Positions 53,801-64,000 of a stretch of 64,000 nucleotides of DNA are shown here, in pieces. The position numbers were made by a program, and so were the translations under genes. The DNA lies in the NCBI RefSeq assembly GCF_012273895.1, contig NC_052108.1:5766001-5830000 (forward strand). Direction: 5' to 3'. The stretch is from Zerene cesonia (lineage: Eukaryota > Arthropoda > Insecta > Lepidoptera > Pieridae). The notes under the pieces were generated by a model that did no database searches, was not told the DNA's origin, and saw nothing but the letters and a program-made list of their open reading frames with translations. Each line of letters opens with the position of its first letter. The stretch's first letter is position 1.

Positions 53801-56082
53801 GGGATGCTGAAATAGATACATAGGTTTAAAGAAAGAATTTAAAACAAAATCAAGATATGAAAGAAAATACATGCATAAGAACTTGCTAATGAGAGTAAAA
53901 ATATGTCTTAATGTATATATTATATACACGTCATAAATAATATATAGAAAATGAAAGCACCATAGAAGTACAGCTTTGAATTTTAAAAGGAAAACATTAT
54001 AAACTAGCAGGTTTTACTAGTTAAAAGAAATTAACTTTTGAAAATACCTTTTCTGATTGAACTTGAATAATGCAATTCTATAGATTTTCTCATTTCAATT
54101 GCTTTAATCAAAATAAAGTTTCTTAATAATTTGCAAAATAAGAATTTTATATTCCTTGAAAGCCGGAGAAACAATGTTTTAATCATAATCGACCATTTCT
54201 TGCATAAGGCATGAGAAATAAAGCGTTCCAATTATTTGAATTGCATTACTGCCATAGATAGTTTATAAAGATACATAAATATCATCCAAGATAATGTAGT
54301 ATATAGTGTAGTATTGTTACATATTATATATAAATTATTACATATAATTATATAATTAGCTATGCATGATTTAGTCTAACAAACAAGATAGGTAAACAAT
54401 TGCACACACAAGTAAACTTTTGTTTATCATATCTTATGTCAACAGATAAGGAGCATAAGAAATAAGAGGTCATATTCATAGAAACAATCTTGATGTATCT
54501 ACGAAGTTTAAAGTATCCCACCCTCTTTGTGCTCATTCACAAAGGTGGAGAAATATATTAAATATATACAAATTATTATTTTATTGCTATTATGCATCAT
54601 CAGACAGACAGACTTCCCATTGAGCAATAATTACAATGCTTTAAAGAAACTATATTTTAGCTTAGTTTCCTAATGAAATATTTCATTAAAATCTTATGTA
54701 GATAATTCCTTAGATATATATATTTATTTACTTATATTTTATTTATTTATACTGAAATATATTATTTTATAAATGTATGAATAATTACCAAGGTGGGCAG
54801 CCTTCAACATAGCTTGTCCAAATTCAATTGCACCTCCTGATTTGAATGTAAGTTTAAACTTCACTTCTCCTATGAAATTTCCATTTGGCTGTGCATGAAT
54901 TTTTCCTTTGATAAAGTTTGCACCAAACATTGGTTGTTCAACAGTTACCTGTATATAATAAACAGGTTTAATTACTTTTCCAAAATAGTGCACTTATTGT
55001 ATATCAAAATAGATCATACTTATGCATATCATATGCTCTATAGTAATATAATTTTTGGCATGATAACAGTTATCATACTTAAAAATTTAAATGGCTTAGG
55101 CACAATGTTTTTTTCTCTAACTGCAAACATACATTGTCCTAATATATTAAAGACTAGCGTTTCATCTAGTGTGAATCCTGCATAATTTCCGATCCCACAG
55201 GATTTCTGGGACAAAACCATCCCAAGTCCTTTGTCATGTCAATGTTACTCCGTACGAAAGTTGAATAAATTGGTTAGTAGTTTAGGCATGAAGAAGAGAT
55301 AGATAAGAGTTACTTTAGCAGTTAAACCATTAGTAGGGACAATACTTACATCTTGCAAAGCCACAAACGGGAAACTGAATGACCGTAGTGTATCTGTGTT
55401 CTTTTTAGAGTTATAAATCATCCTATGGGTGGTGAGATACATGCGACCATTTTTTGCTCCTTTAAACTCGGCCGTATCATTTCCATAAAACTCTACAGTG
55501 ACATTATCGGAAAACAGTATGATGCTGAAAATAGGAAATAAAAACATTACTCAGTAGAAACAAATTTAGTTAAAAAACATACACACACAAACGCGCACTC
55601 ACGCATATATATATATATATATATGTATATATATTCTTTGCTCAAATTGAGTTTCAGTGTAGCTTTTGGTTATAACAAGTTCTCCCATTATTGCGAAATA
55701 AATAAACAAAAAAACAGTTACTACTCAATACAAATACGAATTAAAAAGGGCAATACCTATAGGTAGATAGCTAGAGAACTGTATTTTTCATATTTGATGA
55801 GTTTTACTATTATCTCTTAACATACTGTGAGTGATGAGTCATGATTGCACCATTTTTATTGATTGTTTATCTTGTTAAAAACTCCAGTTAAAAGCGAACT
55901 TTTCCGTTTTAATAGATTGAAGAAGTAATAGAAATAATAATGATATTAAGAGAAAAGGTATACCCTGAATAACTTACTTATATTTAAGTAATATCTAAGA
56001 CACTATAAATCATAAATATAACTCACCACTCTCCAGCGTGTATCAATACTCCATGATCAGCATGAGCTGTATTAAGAGACAT
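50836..56082 (-). CDS. WBP2: WBP2-like WW-domain-binding protein, 302 aa
   Basis: The exons in transcript order are 56027-56082, 55350-55524, 54789-54948, 52599-52729, 51997-52252, 51181-51263 and 50836-50883, in phase, 909 nt, stop TAA. The start reads MSLNTAHADHGVLIHAGECII. A GRAM/PH-like domain follows (about residues 10-130), with GRMYLTTHRMIY, QPMFGANFIKGKI and GGAIEFGQAMLKAA, all as in WBP2. The rest is Pro/Gly/Tyr-rich with five PPxY motifs: PPAY twice, PPPY twice and PPTY near the C-terminus. PPxY motifs bind WW domains of proteins such as YAP/Yorkie and Nedd4 ligases; WBP2 is a transcriptional coactivator in animals. The long intron between the third and fourth exons contains the second scaffold gap. 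Exons 2-3 are AT-rich and exons 4-5 very GC-rich. Confidence 0.93.
52724..52800. repeat. 77-bp exact duplicate, left side of gap
   Basis: Identical to 53801-53877 base for base and runs up to the first N. It includes the first six bases of WBP2 exon 52599-52729 and its acceptor. Confidence 0.97.
52801..53800. other. Assembly gap, exactly 1000 N, probably spurious
   Basis: The flanks are the same 77 bases (52724-52800 and 53801-53877). Two contig ends that truly overlap would produce this. The N run is a placeholder. Confidence 0.95.
53801..53877. repeat. 77-bp exact duplicate, right side of gap
   Basis: Starts at the first base after the gap with gggatgctgaaatag and ends atgcata, then continues into new sequence. 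Confidence 0.97.
53878..54788. other. WBP2 intron, no other features
   Basis: AT-rich sequence between the gap flank and WBP2 exon 54789-54948. The 66-codon frame at 54031-54231 is a chance frame. Confidence 0.5.
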
Positions 56083-57240
56083 TTTCGGTTATACCATATA
56101 TTGCAATCTAGAAACGAATATCCAGAATTAAACTACAATAGAGCTGAAATCGAGTTCAAGTTTACCTACAAAACAGTCTCGACTTTTCTGACAAGTGACA
56201 AGTGACAAATTTATAATTCTATTACTGAGTATTGACAAACAAAGACAGACGCCACGAAAGAAGTCCACTGGGAAAGTATGTATGAACAATAGACGTAATA
56301 TAATCTACTATATAAAAATAAGTCGGGTTTTCCTTCCTGACGCTATAACTGCAGAACGCACGAACCGATTTCCACGGTTTTGCATTCGTTGGAAAGGTCT
56401 TGGGCGTCGTGAGGTTTATAGCAAAGAAAATTCCGGAAAAATTTCAACAGAAAAGCGGGAAAAACGTAGCCATCTGGTGGCGAAACGGAGTTCGCCGAGT
56501 TTGCTAGTTTCATATATAACATACCTAGCATGTTATCTGCGATGTATGTCCGTGGTATAAACTAATTTCATAGATCGGCAGTCGGCTATATAACAGGTGT
56601 CAAGTTGTCTCCCTGCTACTGTATCTGAACCCTATAAAAAAATTTTGAGCTCTGATAAAACAAAGGATAATGTATGCATGTAATTCGAAAAAGGGTCACA
56701 TATTTTTTTAATAAGCATTTTTATTTCTAATCAAACTCCCGTAAATAGTTTTCGATCGGTGTCCTTGTCGACATATTGCCAACTCAACAAATGATTAATT
56801 TTCGTACAAATTGTAGAAAATGTTATATTTTCTATCGTATTTTTAGGGTAACTAAGAATTTTGAAGATCAAAAGCCCTTTTAACCTCGAACACAAATCAA
56901 CTGGCATATATATCAAATAAGTTAATTTACACGCTTGTTTTGTCCATAGCGTCATAGCGCCCGAAAGGTTGAAGCGAAATCTGGTTTTTGACCTTATATT
57001 TTCTGATGCACCGTCTTATTAGTAGTATAATGCAAAGAGTAGTATCTATAATACTACGGGTATATTGTCTTTGATAATTTATCGTCTCTGTTATATAAGT
57101 GTATTATTACTTACTCTGTGCACACACTTTTTGTTTAATGTGGTTCTCTATCAATCTGTGCAGCTAGTATTTTCAAATTTTATAACATTTTTTTGGATTA
57201 TGGATATTTATTATTTATATTATTAGAAATATTACTTATT
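56083..57240. promoter_or_regulatory. Head-to-head upstream region of WBP2 and PMS2
   Basis: A 1158-bp interval between divergent start codons. A Helitron-like element occupies 56304-56507. No clear TATA box for either gene. Confidence 0.5.
56304..56507 (+). mobile_element. Helitron-like element with hairpin and CTAG end
   Basis: Starts TCTACTATATAAAAATAAGTCGGG and ends GGCGAA-ACGGAG-TTCGCC hairpin, GAGTTTG and CTAG at 56504-56507, followed by T. It is a different subfamily from the copies at 26700. No coding capacity. Confidence 0.75.
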
Positions 57241-60200
57241 ATGCAAATAATGGACCAAAATTTAATAAAAAACCAGAGTAATAATATAAAACCAATAAAT
57301 ACTAACTCAGTTCATAAAATATGTTCTGGTCAGGTATAAATAATAAATAACAATTACATAAATATCTGATAAACAATTTACAATATATATATTCCATTGT
57401 ACTACAGGTTGTTTTAAGTTTAGCAGTAGCTGTAAAAGAATTGTTAGAAAATGCTCTTGACGCAGGAGCAACGAATATTGATATCCGATTAAAGAATTAT
57501 GGCACAGAAATTATAGAAGTTTCCGATAATGGTTCAGGAGTAACAGAAGACAACTTTGCTGCTTTGAGTAAGGCGCTTAATTGCTAAAAAGGCTATTTAA
57601 AATTAATTCCTGTTTTTCTACTTAATCCCACATTTACTATTTTTAATGTTATTGTTGTAGCAATGAAATATCACACTTCTAAAATAAGTGAATACTCAGA
57701 TTTACTCGGGGTCTCGAGCTTTGGGTTCCGAGGTGAGGCATTGAGCTCTCTTTGTTCCCTAGCCAATCTGGTGGTGACTACGAGACATCAAAAGAGCAAT
57801 TATGGTAATGATACACACAACATATTTAATATCATTCTGAATATCTTTGTATGTTTTTTTTATGTTCTTTATTGGTTTCCAGCTACCAAACTTCAATATG
57901 ATCAGAAAGGAAATATTATTAGCAAGACACCATGCTCTAGACAAGTGGGAACAACAGTAACACTGAGTAATTTATTCTTTTCTCTGCCTGTAAGGCAGAA
58001 AGAGTTCCATAAAAATTCAAAGAGGGAATTTAATAAGATGACTAATTTGTTATATGCATATTGCTTAATATCAAGAGGAGTGAGGTACAAACATTTATAC
58101 TTCTTTAATCCTAACTCTATTGTGAGGGTTTTTGGATGTAGAAGTTATCAACATATCTTCTTATTAGTGTTAAAGATTTTGTCAACCTGTTTTTTGTTGT
58201 TGATGATTGTTTTAATTCTTTATTTCAGAATAACTTGTAGTAACCAAATAAACTCCAATTCGAAGTCAGTTGTTGTCGCTACAACTGGTTCAAAGTCATA
58301 TAAAGACAATATAGCATCAGTGTTTGGTTTGAAACAATTACAGAGCATTGTAGAGATAAGAACTGAATTGGTAACTAGTATAAAAGAAAACATATTTAAA
58401 GGTCTTTCTGGAGAAGTTAAAGAAAATAATGAAACTATTGATATTGATGATGTTGAAATTGATTTGTCTGAAGACTCAAATGATTCTGAACAAAAAGGAC
58501 AAGACTTTCAGAATGAGAGTTTTACATTGTCTCAAAAATCACAAGGATACAAAAATTGTCCCAATCCAGTGGAACTTGAAGGTTATATTTCTTCTTGTGA
58601 ACATGGAAGCGGCAGATCAAGCACTGATAGGCAGTTTTATTATGTGAATTCAAGACCCTGTGAACCAGCCAAAGTTATGAAGATAGTAAATGAAACCTAT
58701 AAACAATATAATCCCAATCAATATCCTTTCATATTTCTAAACATAAACATGGATAGATTGTCTGTTGATGTAAATGTAACTCCAGATAAGAGGAAAGTTT
58801 TTCTCACAAAAGAAAAAAATATTTTAGATGTAATAAAAGCATCACTGACAAAACTGTTTGAAAATGTTCCAAGAACCTTAAAAGTGAATTCATCAATGAC
58901 AGATATTAAAGATGATGTTAGTATCAAAAATTTATATCAGCCTAGGATATTTAACTCATTTATGCAACAATTTAGTGTAAAGGAAGAAAAAAATGCAAAA
59001 GTTGGAGGAAATAATACTGTAGACTTAAAAAGGAAATCTACTACAAACCTCGATTGTTTTATATCAAAGTCAAAAAGAATTGATACCTCTGTAAAGGAAG
59101 AAATTAATATTTTAACTGAACAAGAGAATAATTTAGATGAACATGATGTTATTGATAAAAATGATGAAAATCAACCTACAAAATCAGATGTTGTAATATT
59201 TAATGACACATTAGATTCAGAAAAAACAAATACAATTTTGAAAAATATGAATGATAGTGACATCAACAATAAATCTCACAAATGTGAGTGTGTAAGCCCA
59301 CCACATAAAAATTTGGGACCTGAAATAATGTATTTAGAAGATTCAGATAAATTGCCTGAGACTCAAATAAGGTCAATTTCTGATATAGTGTGTAAATCTT
59401 CGACAATTTACTGTAAAACAAAAAAGAATAATCAAAAGATAATCAAAGATAAAATTACACAAAAAGAACATTCAAATAAGATATCACCATCCAAATTTGA
59501 AAAGACTGTGACAGATCAAAAGGACTTTGGTAAATTTAATGTACGCAAAACTATTAGTTTTAAAACAACTTTAGAAGAAGTAAAAGTACAAGCTGAAATT
59601 TACAATAACGGAAAAGGAAAATGTTTGCCAGATAGAATAAAATTCCGAAGTGCTATTGATCCAGTATTTAACAAGAAGTGTGAAGAAGAGCTTAATAGAG
59701 AAATATCTAAAGATTCCTTTAAACAAATGGTAATTATTGGACAATTTAATTTAGGATTTATCATAACACGTTTGGAGGATGATCTTTTCATAATTGATCA
59801 ACATGCAACTGATGAAATTTATAACTTTGAAACTTTACAAAGAACAACTGAACTCACAAATCAAAAGTTAGTTATGTAAGTGGAAAAATCTCATTTTCAA
59901 CATAAGCTATTTTATAACTTTTTTTATATTACTTATTCATAACTTTTTTATTTAGTGTTCATATAAAAAATGTGTTAGTCCACAGCAACTGGAGCTGACG
60001 GGTGTGAATGAACAAATATTGATGGATAATTTGGATGTTTTTAAAAAAAATGGATTTACTTTTCAAATAGATGAAAATGCTCCACCAACAAAAAGAGTGA
60101 AATTATTAACTATACCAATGTCTAAGAATTGGATCTTTGGCAAGGATGATATAGAAGAGCTTTTATTCATGTTAAAGGTGAAATTACACATTTGATGTTT

Positions 60201-60672
60201 TAATCTTTTTTTCCATTCATATAAAAACCAAAGTTGCACATCTTAAAAAGGCCCACATAAAATGCCTAGGATAATTGGAGAGTATTTAGCAACACTTTTG
60301 AGCATTACTTTTGTATGAATCTGTTCATCTTGTGTAATTTATATGAATGGAGTTGACAGTTTTTTTTATATTATAGGAATCTTCTACATCAGAATACTAC
60401 AGACCGAGTAGAGTAAGAGCCATGTTCGCATCAAGAGCTTGTAGGAAGTCAGTCATGATAGGTATGGCATTAAGCAAATCAGACATGAGACAGCTTGTTG
60501 ACCATATGGCAGAAATAGACAAGCCCTGGGTAATTATTTGATTATTGTCATTTTTTAAGCGTTTTATTCATAATTTAAAAATAATAAAATTTCTTTCTTT
60601 TAGAATTGTCCACATGGAAGACCAACAATACGCCACTTGGTTAATTTAGCTATGGTGCATACCAGTGATTAA
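57241..60672 (+). CDS. PMS2: PMS2 mismatch-repair endonuclease (MutL homologue), 888 aa
   Basis: The exons are 57241-57333, 57408-57567, 57661-57804, 57883-58084, 58229-59875, 59979-60177, 60377-60529 and 60604-60672, in phase, 2667 nt, stop TAA. The GHL ATPase motifs are visible: ELLENALDAGAT (about residues 42-53), DNGSG (about 73-77) and GFRGEALSSL (about 104-113). The MutL transducer follows (GRSSTDRQFYYVN, VNVTPDKRKVF). A long acidic/lysine-rich linker leads to the C-terminal endonuclease, with DQHATDEIYNFE, the DQHA(X)2E(X)4E metal motif, and the later FASRACRKSVMIG and NCPHGRP zinc-site motifs. In animals PMS2 pairs with MLH1 and nicks the daughter strand. All catalytic motifs look intact. 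Start ATG 57241 or the in-frame ATG at 57250 are both possible. The introns 57805-57882 and 58085-58228 are stop-free multiples of three. Confidence 0.95.
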
Positions 60673-60741
60673 ATGAATTTTATAAATGTTTTCAATTGAA
60701 TCTAACTTAATCATGAAAATATTCTTTACTGTGATATTAAA

Positions 60742-60777
60742 AATAAAACTCTTAAGATTTTTGATTTTTTTTTTATT
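60742..60777. promoter_or_regulatory. Crossing poly(A) signals of PMS2 (+) and GRWD1 (-)
   Basis: AATAAA at 60742-60747 (+) lies 70 bases after the PMS2 stop. The reverse hexamer tttatt at 60772-60777 starts immediately after the GRWD1 stop codon at 60778-60780. The two transcripts must overlap at their 3' ends if these signals are used. Confidence 0.6.
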
Positions 60778-63320
60778 TCATACACTTATAGTTTTGAATA
60801 TATTAAATCCGGTGTGTGCAGTTGTTACCATTACACCAGGAATTTGTTTATGCCAATGCAGTTCCTTAATATCTGTCTGTCCTTGATGAATGAACAACAA
60901 TTGAGGTGGAAGATTCTAGAAAAAAAATGTTATGTTAAATTGTTATACTATAAACCAAATTATATTAAGACATAAGAAATTCGAAAACAGTAATATTGTT
61001 ATTAGTCCAATGGGGCTTACATCTAAAACATTACACTAGCATGAAAGGAGATTCATTACCAAATTAAATTTCTTTTTCAAAAATCCTATAGTATTAACCA
61101 AAAACATGTACTTGTTCTGTTTTAGTTGAATTACAACCAGTTACCACATTTATTATATTTATACTTTATGTAATATATATTTAATCGCATTTACCTTTAA
61201 TTCTTCATCAACAATTTCATCATCATCCCTTTCAACAGCTAAGTCCCAAAGAGCAACTTGGTTGTCCTCCCCAGCAGATGCTAGTACACTAGGTTCAGTC
61301 CAATGCCATTCTACTGATGTAATTGGTGCTGTATGATGTTTAAATGTTCCCACTGCAGCATTTGAAAATTGTCTCAAATCCCATATATGAAGAAATCCAT
61401 CGTCTCCACCTTAAATAAAATGAAGGTTAGTTAGTATTTTAGATTGATGTATAGAGTTTTTTTTTTATCAAATAATAATTAGTAATAAATGTTAAAAAAG
61501 CTTACCACTTGCAATAAATGGTTCATTGCAATTCCATGATATTACATTAATATCATTTTGATGTGCATTTTCTTTCGTCAACATGCATGCCTTCTGTGGT
61601 GCAGCTCTTGTGTCCCAAATCCTTATTGTTTTATCAACTGAACATGATGCTAAGACATTTCTGCAAAAAAAATAACTTGATTCAAATTTCTTACATATAA
61701 AACTAAGAATACATATAGTAAAAATGATTCATCCATCTATTTCAATCTAATTATTTGAAGAATATTCTATCCAAATAATAACAAAAATAGGATGAACCTT
61801 TCATTAGGAGACCATTGTATATCTTCAACAGAGCTGGAGTGTCCAACTAAAGGCCTTTGGTCTACTGTCCATGAACCTGCTTCATTTGGTTTCCATATAT
61901 GAATATCCCTTCTACAGTCGCCTGTAGCTAAGACCTAAAATTGTTTAGTAATAACAATTTAAAATTGTAATTTGATTCTAATGAACAGAGTTTATATTAT
62001 ATGCTTGTTCTTATTTCCTAAATACTTCTGTTCCAAACATGGTGCAGCAGATACAATAAATCATGAAGAATGTAGCCAATATTCTTTTTTATATATTATT
62101 TTTCAGGCTTGCATATTACTTTACCAAACTAAACTTACGCCAGGTTCGGTCGGACACCAATCCATACCAAAGCCTTCTTGCTGATGGCCATTAAAAGAAT
62201 ATAAAGGCTTAGCGGGATTGGTAACAGTATCAAGGTTGTATCTTTCTAATAATGCTGGCTCATCCACAGCTTGCAATTGTTGAGTAATATTCCATATGTC
62301 AACTCTTCCTAACTCAGACCAACTTGCTGCTAAGACAGAGTTTTTAAAGTTTGTTGTCTGTAAGAAAAATAAATATGCTTATAATAAAGTCAGTCTAGTA
62401 ATTAATATGGAAAAAATTGTAACATGAAATAATCTTATCCTACTTCCTACTATATCCTACTAATCCTACTTATATTATTAATGCAGAAGTTTGTAAGGAT
62501 GTGTGTGTTTGTTGCTCTTTCACACAAAAACTACTGAACCAATTGCAACAAAATTTGGTACGTAGACAGCTTGACAAATGGAATAATATATAGGCAACTT
62601 TTTATCCTGATATTCCTATGGGATATGGACTTACACGGGTGAAACCGCAGGGCGCAGCTGGTAAACAATAAGTCAACCTCCAATGACTAGTTATATTCCA
62701 TAAATTAGTTCATACAAGGGTATTAATTATTTTCATACTTACTCTTATTCTATTTACACAGCCTTGATGTTTAATGATCGCAAATGTCATTTCTGGTTTT
62801 TTTTCCTCATCTTCATCATCATCATCATCGTCGTCCTCACTTTCTGATTCCTCTTCATTTTCTGGTTTTGAAGTTTGATGTAAATTTGACATTTTAAATA
62901 CTAGAATACTGAAATTATAAAATTATAAGTCCTATATAAATCCATAACTTTTTTAATGTACGTATTTCTTTTGATATAATAATGTAAAGCGTGATAAAAA
63001 ACATACTTATTCAAATGTGCGCTTGATGCTTGCGTGCCGGCTACTAGGTAAGCTGTCATTGGAAATTGTTGCCGATTATTCCCCAAATTATCTTGTATAA
63101 TATCGAAGCTCAGACAGGGAGCTCCAGTTTGCGCTTGATGCAACATAATATAGGCCGATTGATCACAAACAAGGTGTTCGTCCTCTTTTAATTCTTGACC
63201 TGGAAGAAATGTTTTTGGACGATCGTCATTTTCGTCGTCTTCTTCTTCTCTTTCTTCCATATCATCATCATCGCTTTCTGATGAACTTGCTTCCATGGGT
63301 TCTTCGTTTTCCATCGACAT
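60778..63320 (-). CDS. GRWD1: GRWD1-like glutamate-rich WD40 protein, 447 aa
   Basis: The exons in transcript order are 63007-63320, 62743-62908, 62139-62357, 61798-61934, 61506-61660, 61195-61409 and 60778-60915, in phase, 1344 nt, stop TGA. The start MSMENEEPMEASSSESDDDD opens an acidic N-terminus. A CAF1C/H4-binding-like segment follows (ECD-type, CDQSAYIMLHQAQTGAPCLSFDI), then a second acidic stretch, then WD40 repeats: NSVLAASWSELGRVDIWNI, NVLASCSVDKTIRIWD, FIASGGDDGFLHIWDLRQF and SVLASAGEDNQVALWDLAVE. The end is KELHWHKQIPGVMVTTAHTGFNIF. This is the domain order of GRWD1 (yeast Rrb1), a chaperone of ribosomal protein L3 and 60S biogenesis factor with histone-binding activity in vertebrates. 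Length is normal. One intron carries a Helitron-like element. Confidence 0.95.
62455..62661 (+). mobile_element. Helitron-like element in a GRWD1 intron
   Basis: 'tcctactaatcctacttatattattaatgcagaagtttg ... gggtgaaaccgcagggcgcagCTGG' matches the copy at 26700, with mutated hairpin and CTAG changed to CTGG. Confidence 0.75.
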
Positions 63321-64000
63321 AATGGTGTGTGAAATAACAAATAATAGTATTTAAATAGGTAACCCTTTAATGTTATATACACGTGAATGGATTGACTTTT
63401 ATGACATGTGTTCATTTTGACATATTATGCATAACGATAGTGATATGAACTGATTACAACAGACAAGTACAGCCTATCAATAAACAGATTTTTTTTTCGA
63501 TTGCCCCAAAAAATTGGCGCAACATGATTGTATTCACGCAAGTGAAAATTTATCAATAAATAGTTATCCTTAATCCATACTTATTTATTATTAGAATACA
63601 AAAGTTTGTCTCTGTTTGTATTTGTCTACGCTTTGACGGCTAAGCTCATAGATATGTGCCCGAACGGTTGAACCGATTTTGATAACATTTTTTCCAGTAC
63701 AATTTGATCTTTGGCCTTTCGTCTGGCCTTACTAATCTTAACCTAATCATAACGTAAGCTAATGTGCAAGTCTTTATCTTACGTGTAATATCTCTATCTA
63801 TGGTGCTGACTCAATTGCTTAAAGATCTCGCAACCAAGGCATTAAATCTTAAAAAAAAAAAAAAAAATTACAAAGCTCAGAGCTGTCAAACTTATTTAGA
63901 GCTCTAGGTTGTCAATTGTAGTCAAAATTCAAAACAAAGTATTGAATTAAGGTTAGGATTAGTGACTACAATGTATTACTTTTAAAAATTACATTTAAAA
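63321..64000. other. Upstream flank of GRWD1, repeat fragment
   Basis: It should hold the GRWD1 promoter. At 63585-63730 'attagaatacaaaagtttgtctctgtttg ... gaacggttgaaccgattttgataac' looks like another dispersed repeat fragment. Poly(A) run at 63850-63866. No gene seen. Confidence 0.4.

Noticed and set aside
52715..53929. Long frames across the second N run
   Set aside because: Artefacts of N; the repeated end residues reflect the 77-bp duplicate.

Overview
The window is nuclear DNA of an insect, most likely a moth or butterfly. The genes have spliced exons with GT/AG borders on an AT-rich background. The dispersed repeats are of lepidopteran type: a tRNA-headed SINE ending in (CAT/ATG)n, Helitron-like elements ending in a hairpin plus CTAG, and a 'gcgatcaccaccgcccatgaa' family. 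Some exons are very GC-rich and others AT-rich. There is no bacterial operon, CRISPR array or phage. Two 1000-base runs of N (16326-17325, 52801-53800) are scaffold gaps.

Layout, left to right. 467-1115 (+): last two coding exons of a METTL9/DREV protein-histidine methyltransferase. 6751-10647 (-): an eight-exon, 425-residue conserved protein that I could not name. 11635-12970 (+): PAK1IP1/MAK11-like WD40 ribosome-biogenesis factor, divergent from the previous gene. 17326-35707 (-): a gene of 20 or more exons for spinophilin/neurabin (PPP1R9), with actin-binding N-terminus, PP1-docking KVKF, PDZ, coiled coil and a SAM domain cut by the first gap. It has a candidate 21-nt microexon and a candidate 162-nt cassette exon. 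36341-40436 (+): a secreted four-repeat thyroglobulin type-1 protein, upstream of the first spinophilin coding exon on the other strand. 48358-49460 (-): two related small Cys/Pro-rich proteins with polybasic tails ending in CTIL, a CaaX-type prenylation signal. 50836-56082 (-): WBP2, interrupted by the second gap. 57241-60672 (+): PMS2, head-to-head with WBP2. 60778-63320 (-): GRWD1, tail-to-tail with PMS2.

The genes do not form one pathway. PAK1IP1 and GRWD1 are both ribosome-biogenesis WD40 proteins, PMS2 is mismatch repair, spinophilin is a phosphatase/actin scaffold, and WBP2 is a WW-domain ligand. The least explained items are the CaaX-tailed paralogous pair, the unnamed 425-residue protein, the spinophilin microexon and cassette, and a 77-bp exact repeat on both sides of the second gap. 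That repeat suggests the gap is an assembly artefact inside WBP2. Exon borders below were read by eye from splice signals and reading phase; no transcript evidence or database search was available.
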